A stretch of 64,000 nt of DNA from Hydrogenothermaceae bacterium (GTDB taxonomy: Bacteria; Aquificota; Aquificia; Aquificales; Hydrogenothermaceae), in contig JAOABC010000002.1 of assembly GCA_026418535.1 (NCBI GenBank), positions 186,001 through 250,000 on the forward strand, written 5' to 3'. The notes under the pieces are model-generated. The model ran no database searches. It saw nothing but the letters and a program-made list of their open reading frames with translations, and was not told where the DNA came from. Both the position numbers and the translations under genes were made by a program. Below are positions 27,671 to 38,398 of the stretch, in pieces. Within the stretch, counting starts at the first letter, position 1. Every line of letters starts with the position of its first letter.

Positions 27671-28545
27671 TGCCTTATGTAAACGTGAAAGTAGTCAGAA
27701 AATTAATTAAAGAACAGAAAGAGAAGATTGTTCAAGGAATATCAAAACTACTTAGGAAAACTGGGGAAAAAGGGGAAAACTTCTATGTGACACTTAAAAC
27801 TCTACTGTTAGCTTTTCCTCTGATTTTTCTACTTTCTTCTTGTGGCGGTTCTTCTGAGAGTCAGACAGTTCCCAAGCAGACTACACCAAAAGCAGTTCTT
27901 ATTCCCCTCTACCCTCATCCTAACAGTTATAGAGAGGAGTACGAAAAAGTCTTATCCCTAAACAGTAAAGTTGATATACTTCTGGTAGTAAACCCCTCAA
28001 ATGGCCCTGGAAGTAACAAGGATGAAAGTTTTTCTCAAGTTGTGGATAAGTTGAAGGAAAAAGGTTTTTTAGTTTTTGGTTATATTTACAGCTCTTATGG
28101 TAAGAGGGATATAAGTCAGCTTAGATCAGAGATGGATAAATATACGCAGTTTTATCCGAAGTTAGATGGATTTTTCATCGACGAGGTTTCAAACAGTCTA
28201 TCCATTTTTGGATACTACTCTCAGGTTTACACCTATGGAAAGTCTCTTGGCAAAAGGATAATTCTAAATCCAGGGACCACTGTTCCGGAAGAGTTTTATC
28301 AGGTATCAGATATGGTAGTGATCTTCGAGAGGGATTCAAACTTCCTACTCCAAGGTTACAATATACCCTCAAGAGTCTCAGATAGAGATTGTCTACTGGT
28401 TTACGGTGTTGATACTCAGGAGAAGGCGTTATATACGAAGGATTACCTACTAAAAAGGGGATTTAGTTGTTTCTACATAATAGATGAAAATCCACCAACA
28501 TGGTTTAAACTGAGTCCTTACATTGGAAATCTTATAGCTGACTGA
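27670..28545 (+). CDS. Chimeric frame: 4-oxalocrotonate tautomerase N-terminus joined to a Spherulin-4-like lipoprotein
   Basis: Residues 1-42 (MPYVNVKVVRKLIKEQKEKI, then QGISKLL...FYVTL) match the first two-thirds of a 4-OT/DmpI tautomerase, including the catalytic Pro1-type start. At about residue 40 the frame runs into a lipoprotein signal, LLLAFPLIFLLSSCGGSS, then a Spherulin-4/GH135-like domain (IPLYPHPNSY, VVNPSNGPGSN, VFGYIYSSYGKRD, DGFFIDEVS). A GTG at 27787 could start a free 252-aa lipoprotein with an ideal signal peptide. The tautomerase C-terminus is missing. Either two genes fused or the lipoprotein is translated from 27787. The lipoprotein may act on an exopolysaccharide; this is inferred from the fungal relatives. 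Confidence 0.75.
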   Translation: MPYVNVKVVRKLIKEQKEKIVQGISKLLRKTGEKGENFYVTLKTLLLAFPLIFLLSSCGGSSESQTVPKQTTPKAVLIPLYPHPNSYREEYEKVLSLNSKVDILLVVNPSNGPGSNKDESFSQVVDKLKEKGFLVFGYIYSSYGKRDISQLRSEMDKYTQFYPKLDGFFIDEVSNSLSIFGYYSQVYTYGKSLGKRIILNPGTTVPEEFYQVSDMVVIFERDSNFLLQGYNIPSRVSDRDCLLVYGVDTQEKALYTKDYLLKRGFSCFYIIDENPPTWFKLSPYIGNLIAD

Positions 28546-29405
28546 TCTTTTCCTGTAGTTTCATGATGGCTCTCTCTTTTCCTTTTGCCTCTACTACCAC
28601 ATCCACCTGATAGCCTTTGAACATACTGTGAAGTTCTAAAAAATCCTTTAAATCTACCCAGTATCCATGCTCTCCAAATCTGTGACTTTCTTTTGGTTTT
28701 GATGAGAGATGGAACTCTGGTCTCCTTCCCTTCCAGCTATCTATTACATCTTCTGGGTTAAAAATGGAAGGGTTTAACGTGTGGTGGTAGTAATCAAACA
28801 CTACAGGGATATCATACTCAGAGAGAGGTATTAGGTCGGATACTGTGTAGAGTCTTTCGTCGTTCTCTATAGCTATCCTCTCTTTTAACCAGGGGTTTGA
28901 GTTTATAGTATTTACAAGCTTATCTAAACTCTTTTCTTTATTCCCGTACACACCTCCAGCGTGTATCACAACAACACCCTCTCTATCAACACCGAGACAG
29001 TCTAAAATCCAGAAGTGGCACTTTAACTCCTCCAAGGATGCCTCTACGACCTGATGGTTTGGTGAATTTAGGACTAAACTGTCCTGGATGCATAGTTATC
29101 CGGATGTTGTATCTTCTGAGAGTTGGAGAGAACTCTTTCAGTATCATCTCTACATTTTTTAGCCAACATTTATTGAACTTTGGATGAGAGATAAAAGGGA
29201 CTAGATACGAACCCAGTCTAAATATCCCTAAACCAAGCTTGTTTGAAAGTTCTAGTAGCTCCTCAAAGTCAGAAAGGTTCTTCTCTACTATCTGTAAGAG
29301 TTTGTCTTGACGAAGGTCGGTAAATCTAAATCTTCTATTTGTTGTAAGCTTACCGTCTGATGTGGAACAGAAAAATCCGAGTCTAAATCCTCTGTATTCA
29401 AACAT
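28532..29405 (-). pseudogene. uvsE: UV damage endonuclease UvsE, frameshifted
   Basis: Two adjacent frames make one UVDE-family DNA repair nuclease. The first (29405 down to about 29075) has FRLGFFCSTSDGKLTTNRRF, FRLGSYLVPFISHPKF and ITMHPGQF. The second gives VLNSPNHQVVEASLEELKCH directly after it, then VVVIHAGGVYGNKE, ERIAIENDERLYT, IPVVFDYYHH and the end at 28532. The join is at about 29071-29079 (TTTAGTCC on the coding strand). Removing one base there restores a 290-aa protein of normal size, so a +1 insertion, or a sequencing error, is the likely cause. It overlaps the convergent lipoprotein gene by 14 nt. Confidence 0.88.
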
Positions 29406-29449
29406 AGATCTGATTGTAATTTAAGCAGCCTTTAATTTGAACCTAAATT

Positions 29450-30043
29450 TTAACTTTTTAACACTCTGTTTTCTTTGGAAAGTTTAAGGAAGTTCTCTAA
29501 AAGTTTTTTACCGTACTCTGTTAGGATGGACTCTGGATGGAACTGAACTCCCCAGATAGGATATCTTTCATGTTCTATTCCCATTATCTCTCCATCTTCA
29601 GAGCGAGCAGTTATTCGGATCTCATCCGGAAGAGTCTTCTCATCTATTGCCAAAGAATGGTACCTGACTGCCCTGAATGGGGAAGGGATGCCTTCAAAGA
29701 GACCTCTTCCGTCATGGTAGATATTTGAGACTTTACCATGCATCAGACACTTTGCCTTTACTATCTTAGCTCCAAAAGCTTGTCCGATAGACTGATGTCC
29801 TAAACAGACTCCAAGGATGGGATATTTACCTTTTAAAGTCTTTATAACATCCACTGAGATGCCAGCTTCGTTTGGTGAACATGGTCCGGGAGATATGACT
29901 ATAGCGTCAATACTTTCCATCTTCTCTATCTCTTCTATGGTTATCTCGTCGTTCCTCTTCACTAATACATCTTCTCCAAGGTCATACAGATACTGGACTA
30001 TGTTGTACGTGAAGGAGTCATAGTTATCTATCATCAGTATCAT
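29450..30043 (-). CDS. pabA: Glutamine amidotransferase component (PabA/TrpG)
   Basis: Class I glutamine amidotransferase that feeds ammonia to aminodeoxychorismate or anthranilate synthase. Marks: MIDNYDSFTYNIVQYL, ISPGPCSPNEAG, catalytic Cys in GVCLGHQSIGQAFG, VRYHSLAI, and the His/Glu pair in WGVQFHPESILTEYG. At 197 aa it is a single domain. Its PabB partner is at 3369-4514, 25 kb away. Many bacteria use one such subunit for both folate and tryptophan pathways, so TrpG is an equal name. It lies 45 nt downstream of gap. Confidence 0.93.
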   Translation of the reverse strand: MILMIDNYDSFTYNIVQYLYDLGEDVLVKRNDEITIEEIEKMESIDAIVISPGPCSPNEAGISVDVIKTLKGKYPILGVCLGHQSIGQAFGAKIVKAKCLMHGKVSNIYHDGRGLFEGIPSPFRAVRYHSLAIDEKTLPDEIRITARSEDGEIMGIEHERYPIWGVQFHPESILTEYGKKLLENFLKLSKENRVLKS

Positions 30044-30063
30044 CTTTTTACCTCAAATCATGA

Positions 30064-30077
30064 GGGCTTAAAAGCCC
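30064..30077 (-). terminator. Short hairpin between gap and pabA
   Basis: GGGCT-TAAA-AGCCC forms a 5-6 bp GC-rich stem in the 45-nt gap between the gap stop and the pabA ribosome binding site. No T-tract follows on either strand, so it is at best a weak attenuator or an mRNA stability element. Confidence 0.3.
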
Positions 30078-30088
30078 CCATCGTACAT

Positions 30089-32411
<2,323 letters not shown>

Positions 32412-32415
<4 letters not shown>

Positions 32416-33038
32416 CTAATCCCCTCCAACTTTTTTCCAATTATCAAGAATACAGGATACTCTCTATTAAAACCTTCCCTCTCCTTCTCCACCTTAAAGA
32501 TTATCTTCTTGTGTACATCTGCAAATCCGGAAGCTCTCAGATACCCCTCAAACTCCTCTATATCAAAACCAAAATGTTCCACACCTTCGTTATCTTCGTG
32601 GAAAGTCCCATCTTCCTTAAGCAGGTCAGCTACAGCCATGTACCCATTGTCCTTCAGGTATATGTTTAACTTCTTTAGGATGGCTACGGGATCTTTTATG
32701 TGGTGGAAGGTCATACTACTAACTATAAGATCGAAGTCTCTATTTTTGAGGTCTTCTCTCATTAAGTCCATTTGGTAGGCTGCAGCGTTTATCTGGCTCT
32801 TCTGAGCTTTTTTATTGAACACATCTACCATTCCTTTAGAGCTGTCTACTCCGACAATGGCCCCTACAGAGTCTGCTAAAAAGAAGGACACAAGTCCAGT
32901 TCCACAACCAAAGTCTAGTATTTTAAAATTTCTTTCAAGAGGAACTAAATCCTTTACTTCTTCAGCTACAGATCTTGCTATATTGACCCTTGCAGGTTTT
33001 TCATCCCAAGTTAAAGCTGCTACGTCAAACTTCGACAT
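32412..33038 (-). CDS. Class I SAM-dependent methyltransferase (UbiE/type 11)
   Basis: A 208-aa Rossmann methyltransferase: motif I ILDFGCGTGLVSFFLAD, acidic end of strand 2 GVDSSKGMVDVF, motif II DLIVSSMTFHHIKDP and post-II YLKDNGYMAVADL. No substrate-specific feature is visible; close relatives are broadly annotated as small-molecule methyltransferases. It heads the run with murF and gap and has the best promoter in the window upstream. Confidence 0.88.
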
Positions 33039-33072
33039 ATCTTACTCCTTCTACAGATTATTCAGAGGAGAT

Positions 33073-33101
33073 ATAATAGATTATTAAAGAAAGAGTTTCA
33101 A
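33073..33101 (-). promoter_or_regulatory. Sigma-70 promoter for the methyltransferase-murF-gap run
   Basis: On the minus strand TTGAAA (33101-33096) and TATTAT (33078-33073) are separated by exactly 17 nt. The start would fall about 33066, 28 nt before the ATG at 33038, leaving room for the AAGGAG ribosome binding site. Confidence 0.65.
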
Positions 33102-33118
33102 TGAGAAAAGGAGAGGCT

Positions 33119-33130
33119 GATAGTACTATC
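33119..33130. promoter_or_regulatory. 12-bp perfect palindrome upstream of the methyltransferase promoter
   Basis: GATAGTACTATC is a perfect inverted repeat about 18 nt upstream of the -35 box at 33096-33101. The position fits an activator or repressor operator. One copy only was seen. Confidence 0.3.
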
Positions 33131-33255
33131 TTCTTCTTTATGAAACTTCTGTTTTCTGATGTTGGATGTATTTTATAGTTATAACTTTTAAACTTTATCT
33201 TCTGGCTGTAGATAGTATATAATATATTCATAACACTGTAGACTCTGGGGGTTAT

Positions 33256-34759
33256 ATGAGAAAAAACCAATATATAAGTTTGAAGGGGATAAAAACTTTA
33301 AAGTAGTAGGGTATGAAATTTTAGCAGATTTTCCTCATCTCCTTGGTTAATCCAGAATTAGATTTGATCACATTCAAGACTCATATTGATCAGATAAATA
33401 AAGAAGAAAAATCAGATTATGTATACCACCTTAACATTAAGTTAGAAACCATCCATGATTATACCGGGATTATATGGAAGAGGTTAAGAGAACAATACTG
33501 ACTTTTCCAAAGAAAGAACAGATAGTTTTGGAGATATTAGAGGATGAAATAGATCAAAAAACTCTTGACCTAATAATCTCAAGTATGGCAGGTGAAGGGA
33601 TAAAGATATTCATCGATGATTTTGGAACTAAAAGTTCAAATTTTGATAGAGTACTCAAGTACAAAAGTTTAATAGAAAGTATAAAGATAGACAGGGTAGT
33701 CTGGAAAAATATGCAGTATGTTATAAAATCTCTAGTGGAAGAGATGAAAGATATTAAAATCATAGCAGAGAAGGTAAAGACCGAGGTAGAGCTAAAGTCT
33801 CTACTGGATATGGGTGTAGTGCTATTTCAGGGCTGGTACTTTAAGGACAACTTTGACAAGCTGGTAAAAAATCTATAGACTTAGAGTTTGATAACTTTGA
33901 AGAGGAAGCTGTGTTTATTGTGTTAAAACAGGTATTGAAGTTGTCAAACGGATCCCGTGAAAGGAGAGAGATAGGCAACCTTTTAAGTACTCCTACTTTG
34001 CCTATAAATTAAATATAGATATAAATAGTGAAGAGTTCCATAAACTAAAAAAACACTTTCTCCCACAAAGAAAAGTAGTTTTATAGATAAAGAATCTCTC
34101 CAGAGCGAGATTAAACTTGTTAACTTTATAGTAGGGGAACTAAGGATTTTCACAGAAGAACTACAAGATTTTAAAAAGGAGATTTATATAACAGAGATTT
34201 TAATAAATTAGAGACGATAGCATCTCGGTTTGTAAAAAAGATTAACAGCTACATATCCAGTTTAAGGGATAAAGAGTTAGAGATAAAGTTATTATCTCGA
34301 ACTTAGACGTCTCAAATGGCTCTCTACTACCCAGAGAAAATTTTAAAAAAAGCTATTTTAAACGCCTATCTAAGCAGGGGAGAATCTAAGAATGGTAATG
34401 TTTATACTCTAATCCTCTGTTTTCCATTATTAGAAGAGATACACAGCTCTTTTGGATATAGTCTATACGAGAAGGCTTTAAAGAAGATAAATGAAAGTCT
34501 GTCCAAACTTTTACCACCAAACAGAGTAGTTGTCAACTATGACCTAGAGACATTGATTACGTTTGTTGAAGGAAATCCAGAAAGGATAAAAGATAAACTG
34601 ACAAACTTTTTTGATAAATTCGAAATTCTATTAGACAAAAGGTTTGTCCACCAAAGAGCTAAAATATCCTATATACCTCTTGAAAAGAATCCAGAAGAGA
34701 CTATAGATGATTTAACCATAAAGGTAGAGTCTGTAGTGTACGAATTGAAGAACTTCTAG
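33256..34759 (+). pseudogene. Decayed cyclic-di-GMP signalling gene (EAL then GGDEF-like)
   Basis: The 1.5-kb stretch carries one protein spread over all three frames with at least five frameshifts. From ATG 33256: KPIYKFEGDKN, KVVGYEILA (EAL start); then in another frame PELDLITFKTHIDQ and HLNIKLETIHDYTG; then 33474-33878 with IVLEILEDE, IKIFIDDFGTKSSNF, IESIKID and LDMGVVLFQGWYF. Short frames with LEFDNFEEEAVFIVLKQVLK, YKLNIDINSEEFHKLKKHF and VNFIVGELRIFTEELQDFKK follow. The end (34316-34759) looks like a GGDEF-type fold without the GGDEF residues. Breaks are short indels, so the gene is dead. Confidence 0.85.
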
Positions 34760-34767
34760 GTAAAAGT

Positions 34768-35790
34768 ATGAAATCACTAGCTTGGTTATTGGAAAAGAGG
34801 AATGATGGTAAGGTTCTCTGTAAAGCCTGCTCCCAGAGATGTGTCTTAAGTACTGGGGAGTATGGAAAGTGTGGTATAAGAAAGAATGAAGAAGGGAAAC
34901 TTTACCTTACTGTATACGGATTAGCAGCAGCCTACAACATAGACCCGATCGAGAAGAAACCTCTGTTTCACTTTTTACCTGGAAGTGAAATACTATCTAT
35001 CGGAACTGTCGGGTGTAACTTCAGTTGTAAGTTCTGCCAGAACTACGAGATCTCCCAGTATCCCAAAGAGCACAACTTCCAAGTTTTCGGAACAACCCTC
35101 ATGCCAGAAACGATAGTTAACATAGCAAAGACTAAAGGAATTCCATCTATAGCTTTTACTTACAATGAACCAGTTGTGGTTTTTGAATACGCTTACGATA
35201 CTTTTAAGTTAGCCAAAGAATCAGGTATAAGGACAGTATTTGTAAGCAGTGGGTACGAAACTAAAGAAGCTATTGACATGATCGTTCCCTATCTGGATGC
35301 AAACAATATAGATTTAAAGGCTTTTACGGATAGGTTTTACAGGGATATATGTGGAGCAAGGTTAAAATCTGTTCTGGATGCTATAGAGTATCACTACAAA
35401 AAAGGTATCTGGATTGAGATCACCACTCTCATTATTCCTAGAGAGAATGATACTAAGGAGGAGCTTAGAGATATTGCAAAGTTTATAGCATCTATAGATA
35501 AAAACATACCTTGGCATATCTCAAGGTTCTACCCTATGTACAAAATGCTGGATAAACCTCCGACACCTATTTCAAAGCTAAAGGAGGCTTACGAGATAGG
35601 TAAAGAAGAGGGTCTAAAATACGTTTATATTGGAAATATTATCGATGAGGACAGAGAGTCTACCTACTGTCCCAGTTGTGGACTAAAAGTTATAGAAAGG
35701 AGAGGATACGTAGGTGAAATAGTTAAGAGTCATCTACTGGATGAAAAGTGTCCGAACTGTTATACCTCTATAGTCGGTGTGTGGGCTTAG
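34768..35790 (+). CDS. amrS: AmmeMemoRadiSam system radical SAM protein
   Basis: A 340-aa radical SAM enzyme. The 4Fe-4S cysteines are C83, C87 and C90 in GCNFSCKFCQNYEIS. A Cys-rich N-terminus (CKACSQRCVLS, GKCGIRKN) and a C-terminal zinc-like set (YCPSCGLKV, CPNCYTS) are typical of the family. It is defined by co-occurrence with AMMECR1 and MEMO proteins, both encoded just downstream on the other strand. The reaction is, to my knowledge, not established. Its TAG abuts the TAG of amrA, so it is convergent with the partners it is usually expected to join. Confidence 0.92.
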   Translation: MKSLAWLLEKRNDGKVLCKACSQRCVLSTGEYGKCGIRKNEEGKLYLTVYGLAAAYNIDPIEKKPLFHFLPGSEILSIGTVGCNFSCKFCQNYEISQYPKEHNFQVFGTTLMPETIVNIAKTKGIPSIAFTYNEPVVVFEYAYDTFKLAKESGIRTVFVSSGYETKEAIDMIVPYLDANNIDLKAFTDRFYRDICGARLKSVLDAIEYHYKKGIWIEITTLIIPRENDTKEELRDIAKFIASIDKNIPWHISRFYPMYKMLDKPPTPISKLKEAYEIGKEEGLKYVYIGNIIDEDRESTYCPSCGLKVIERRGYVGEIVKSHLLDEKCPNCYTSIVGVWA

Positions 35791-36399
35791 CTACTCTTCA
35801 AAGGTTGATGTTCTATACCTGAAGACCTCTATATCCATAATCTTATAACAGTTGTATGGTAGATCTGCCTTCATACACAAGTTTGACATGAAGAGCTCTT
35901 TATCCGGAAGTGTTTCCCAAACATCCGGAAGGAACGTAGTAGTTTTATTTTTATGCTTGATTATCAATCCATCCTTGTAAGGTTCGATCTTTGATAGTAA
36001 CTCTCTCCAGTCCTGGTGTTCTATCTTCTCCGGATAAGTGAGTATAGATAGTTTTATCCTTACAGACTTCAACTCATCTATAGATAGAGGAGAGAACCTT
36101 GGGTCAGAAACTGCAGCAGATATAGCATTGTGTATAACATCTTGGTAAAGATGTGTGTGGGGTATTATAGAGCCTATACATCCTCTAAGCTGACCTTTTT
36201 TCGTTTTCAGTGTAACGAAAGAGGCTCCAGCTTTCTTTAGGTTCTCAAAGGGTATATTATCTTCAGACATATGTAGAACTTCACCCGTCCTTAAGTAGTG
36301 GTCTATCGTCCGTCTTGCAAGCTTAAGCAGAAAAAGACCTTCTTCTTTATTTATAGAAGATATAACTTCCATAGCCAACAACCACTGAGGAATCTCCAC
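35791..36399 (-). CDS. amrA: AmmeMemoRadiSam system protein A (AMMECR1 domain)
   Basis: A 202-aa AMMECR1-family protein. Signature blocks are GASFVTLKTKKGQLRGCIGS (with conserved Cys), SAAVSDPRFSPLSIDEL, IKLSILTYPEKI and DGLIIKHKNKTTTFLPDVW. GTG 36399 has CGGAG 6 nt upstream; ATG 36372 (193 aa) is an alternative with a poorer site. Either start lies inside the end of amrB (overlap 53 or 26 nt), so translation is coupled. The biochemical role is unknown. Confidence 0.92.
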   Translation of the reverse strand: MEIPQWLLAMEVISSINKEEGLFLLKLARRTIDHYLRTGEVLHMSEDNIPFENLKKAGASFVTLKTKKGQLRGCIGSIIPHTHLYQDVIHNAISAAVSDPRFSPLSIDELKSVRIKLSILTYPEKIEHQDWRELLSKIEPYKDGLIIKHKNKTTTFLPDVWETLPDKELFMSNLCMKADLPYNCYKIMDIEVFRYRTSTFEE

Positions 36400-37150
36400 T
36401 ACTATCTCCGGAAGTTCTATAGTCTAAAAGCTTAGCTTTCAGACCATTCTCCTTTCCGTAGAGTATCACCCCCTCTATCCCTATCTTACCGCAAGCTTCA
36501 CAACCGTTTAATTGTTCCACGCTTAACATCTCAACAGCCTTGTGGCAGTTAGAGTCTAAAACTCTTGCAACATTATCCTGATGGTAATGGCTTAGGTCTG
36601 AGCTTATGATCACAACTGTGTTATCATCCTTAAAGTAGTCTATGATAGTCTTTATCACAAGACTTTCTACATCGCCGTAAACCACAGGTATGATATCAAA
36701 CTTATCCATCATAACCTGTAGAAAAGGAATCTGCACTTCCAGCGAGTGTTCTCTCTGATGAGGAGCTGAACTCAGTGTTATAGGTAGACTAGGATTATAT
36801 TCTATAAACTGCTCTATCTTGTTTTTATTTACCTTTACATCTCCGAGGGGAGTACTCCAATAGTCATAGTAACTAAAGGATGCACCACTTAAATATATAT
36901 AGTGAGAAGGACCCAAAAGCAGGAACGTGTATCCTCTATTCTTTTCCAAGTTCAAGAGTTGTTTGTAGGATACAGCCGCAGTCCTTCCAGAGTAGATATA
37001 TCCTGCATGGGGAGAGACAAGAGCTTCCGGTCTGTGGCTGTATAGAGGAGCATCTTTTAACAGTTCTTCTATCTCCTTGTAGAGCTCGTCCTTACTACCA
37101 GGGTAGAATAGGTCTGTTACTGCTGGCTTTCTTACTGAAGCTGTAGCCAT
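36347..37150 (-). CDS. amrB: AmmeMemoRadiSam system protein B (MEMO)
   Basis: A 267-aa MEMO-family protein related in fold to extradiol dioxygenases. Blocks: VSPHAGYIYSGRTAAVSYKQ, LLLGPSHYIYLSGASF, APHQREHSLEVQIPFLQ, VVIISSDLSHYH and CGKIGIEGVILYGKENG. Conserved His and Cys residues for metal binding are all present (human MEMO1 binds copper or iron). It is the first of the amrB-amrA pair and follows the Mrr-like membrane gene by 1 nt. Confidence 0.93.
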   Translation of the reverse strand: MATASVRKPAVTDLFYPGSKDELYKEIEELLKDAPLYSHRPEALVSPHAGYIYSGRTAAVSYKQLLNLEKNRGYTFLLLGPSHYIYLSGASFSYYDYWSTPLGDVKVNKNKIEQFIEYNPSLPITLSSAPHQREHSLEVQIPFLQVMMDKFDIIPVVYGDVESLVIKTIIDYFKDDNTVVIISSDLSHYHQDNVARVLDSNCHKAVEMLSVEQLNGCEACGKIGIEGVILYGKENGLKAKLLDYRTSGDSSGDSSVVVGYGSYIFYK

Positions 37151-37151
37151 C

Positions 37152-37958
37152 TTAACCTCCCTTTCTATATCTTAATTTATTTTCATTAGCTATGGCTTCA
37201 AGGATTTTCTGCTCTACCTCTTCTAACCAGTGGTTTCTCCGGATTATTTCGTCAAACATCTCTTTACGAAGTATCTCAGTAGCGTGAAACTTGTTCCTTA
37301 GTTCCTGATATTCATAGAAGAAGTTCAAAGATGGTAAAAACCTCGTTAGATAATTTATATCCAGTAGATTAAAATCAAACTGATAGATCTTTTTAAGTTT
37401 CTCCTCTTTTATATCTGTGTTGGTTATGATCCACACCTTTTCTATACCGTACTTCTGCTTTCCTTTATCTAACTCTCTAAGATAGTTTTCATTTAACCTA
37501 CCAATCTGAGAAAAATCCAGGTAGTCCACCATTATGTACTCTTCCTTGCCTTCATCCTCCAATAGTAGGATACTGTCTATGTTATACTCTTTGTAGTATT
37601 CTGGGTCTAACACTTTAAAGCCTAACATCTCAAAGGTAGTATTTAAAAAGTATTCAAACTCTGAGCCCTTCATACTCTTTAGGTAATCTATCTGAGAATC
37701 TGTCCAAGGAAAAAGGTCCTTCTTACTCTTTAACTCTTCTAAATTCTTCTTTATCTGGTTAAGTTTCTCTTCGTAGGACTTGGCCCTGTTAGCATAATCT
37801 TCCCTCTCTTTAAGAAACTTCTCTCTGAATAACTCTAAGGTTGGGATGAGTTGTTCTTTTTGCTTTTTTTTCTCCTCTCTGTACCGTATAAAAGCGTAGT
37901 AAAAAACAATCGTAAATATTACTGAAATTATGACTAAATCTACTACATCTACGCTCAT
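37152..37958 (-). CDS. Membrane-anchored protein with degenerate Mrr-type nuclease domain
   Basis: A 268-aa protein: one N-terminal membrane helix (about 6-25), a coiled coil to about residue 85, then a domain at about 95-215 resembling Mrr_cat restriction-endonuclease folds. The match is KGSEFEYFLNTTFEMLGFKV, IDSILLLED, YGIEKVWIITNTDIKEEKLK and LLDINYLTRFL. The catalytic E/QxK is replaced by the sequence YIMVDYLDFS, so cleavage is unlikely, although the preceding Asp is kept. Its stop is 1 nt from amrB and its ATG overlaps the fur stop (ATGA). A membrane nucleic-acid-binding or scaffold role is speculation. Confidence 0.68.
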   Translation of the reverse strand: MSVDVVDLVIISVIFTIVFYYAFIRYREEKKKQKEQLIPTLELFREKFLKEREDYANRAKSYEEKLNQIKKNLEELKSKKDLFPWTDSQIDYLKSMKGSEFEYFLNTTFEMLGFKVLDPEYYKEYNIDSILLLEDEGKEEYIMVDYLDFSQIGRLNENYLRELDKGKQKYGIEKVWIITNTDIKEEKLKKIYQFDFNLLDINYLTRFLPSLNFFYEYQELRNKFHATEILRKEMFDEIIRRNHWLEEVEQKILEAIANENKLRYRKGG

Positions 37959-38398
37959 CTATCGGTTTTTATATTTTTATTACAGTCCTCACATATGCCG
38001 TATATTTCTAATCTATGATAGAGGGGTTTAAAGTTGAACTGCCCACAAATCTGGTCCTGTACCTCCTCTATCCTATTGTCGTGAAACTCTATAAACTTAC
38101 CACAGTTAAGGCATATGAGATGGTCGTGGTGTTCTTTCGTCCCTATCTCGTAGTAAGTCTTATTACCAAACTTAACAACCTCGTTTAGTAATCCAACCTC
38201 TTTTAGTATGTTCAGTGTTCTGTATACAGTAGCTCTCGATGCCTTAAGCCCCTTTCTCCTAATCCTATGGACTATATCCTCTACCTCAAAGTGTCCCCGT
38301 TTACCTAATATCTCCTTGAAAATCTCAACCCTCTGTTTTGTAAGTTTAAAACCTTTGTCTCTTAAAACCTTTTCAACATTTATACTCTGAGGCTTCAT
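37955..38398 (-). CDS. fur: Fur-family metal-responsive regulator
   Basis: A 147-aa Fur-fold repressor: winged-helix part with FKLTKQRVEIFKEIL and SRATVYRTLNILKEVGLL, metal region KEHHDHLICLNCGKFIEFHD, and a second CxxC in YGICEDCNKN. HHDH and two CxxC pairs fit Fur with a structural zinc. Which of Fur, Zur or PerR it is cannot be proven; a second, PerR-like member is at 43413. It overlaps the flavin reductase stop by 4 nt. Confidence 0.9.
   Translation of the reverse strand: MKPQSINVEKVLRDKGFKLTKQRVEIFKEILGKRGHFEVEDIVHRIRRKGLKASRATVYRTLNILKEVGLLNEVVKFGNKTYYEIGTKEHHDHLICLNCGKFIEFHDNRIEEVQDQICGQFNFKPLYHRLEIYGICEDCNKNIKTDR

Noticed and set aside
33058-33270. Minus-strand 70-codon frame upstream of the methyltransferase
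   Set aside because: It lies over the promoter and palindrome, has AT-driven composition and resembles no protein.
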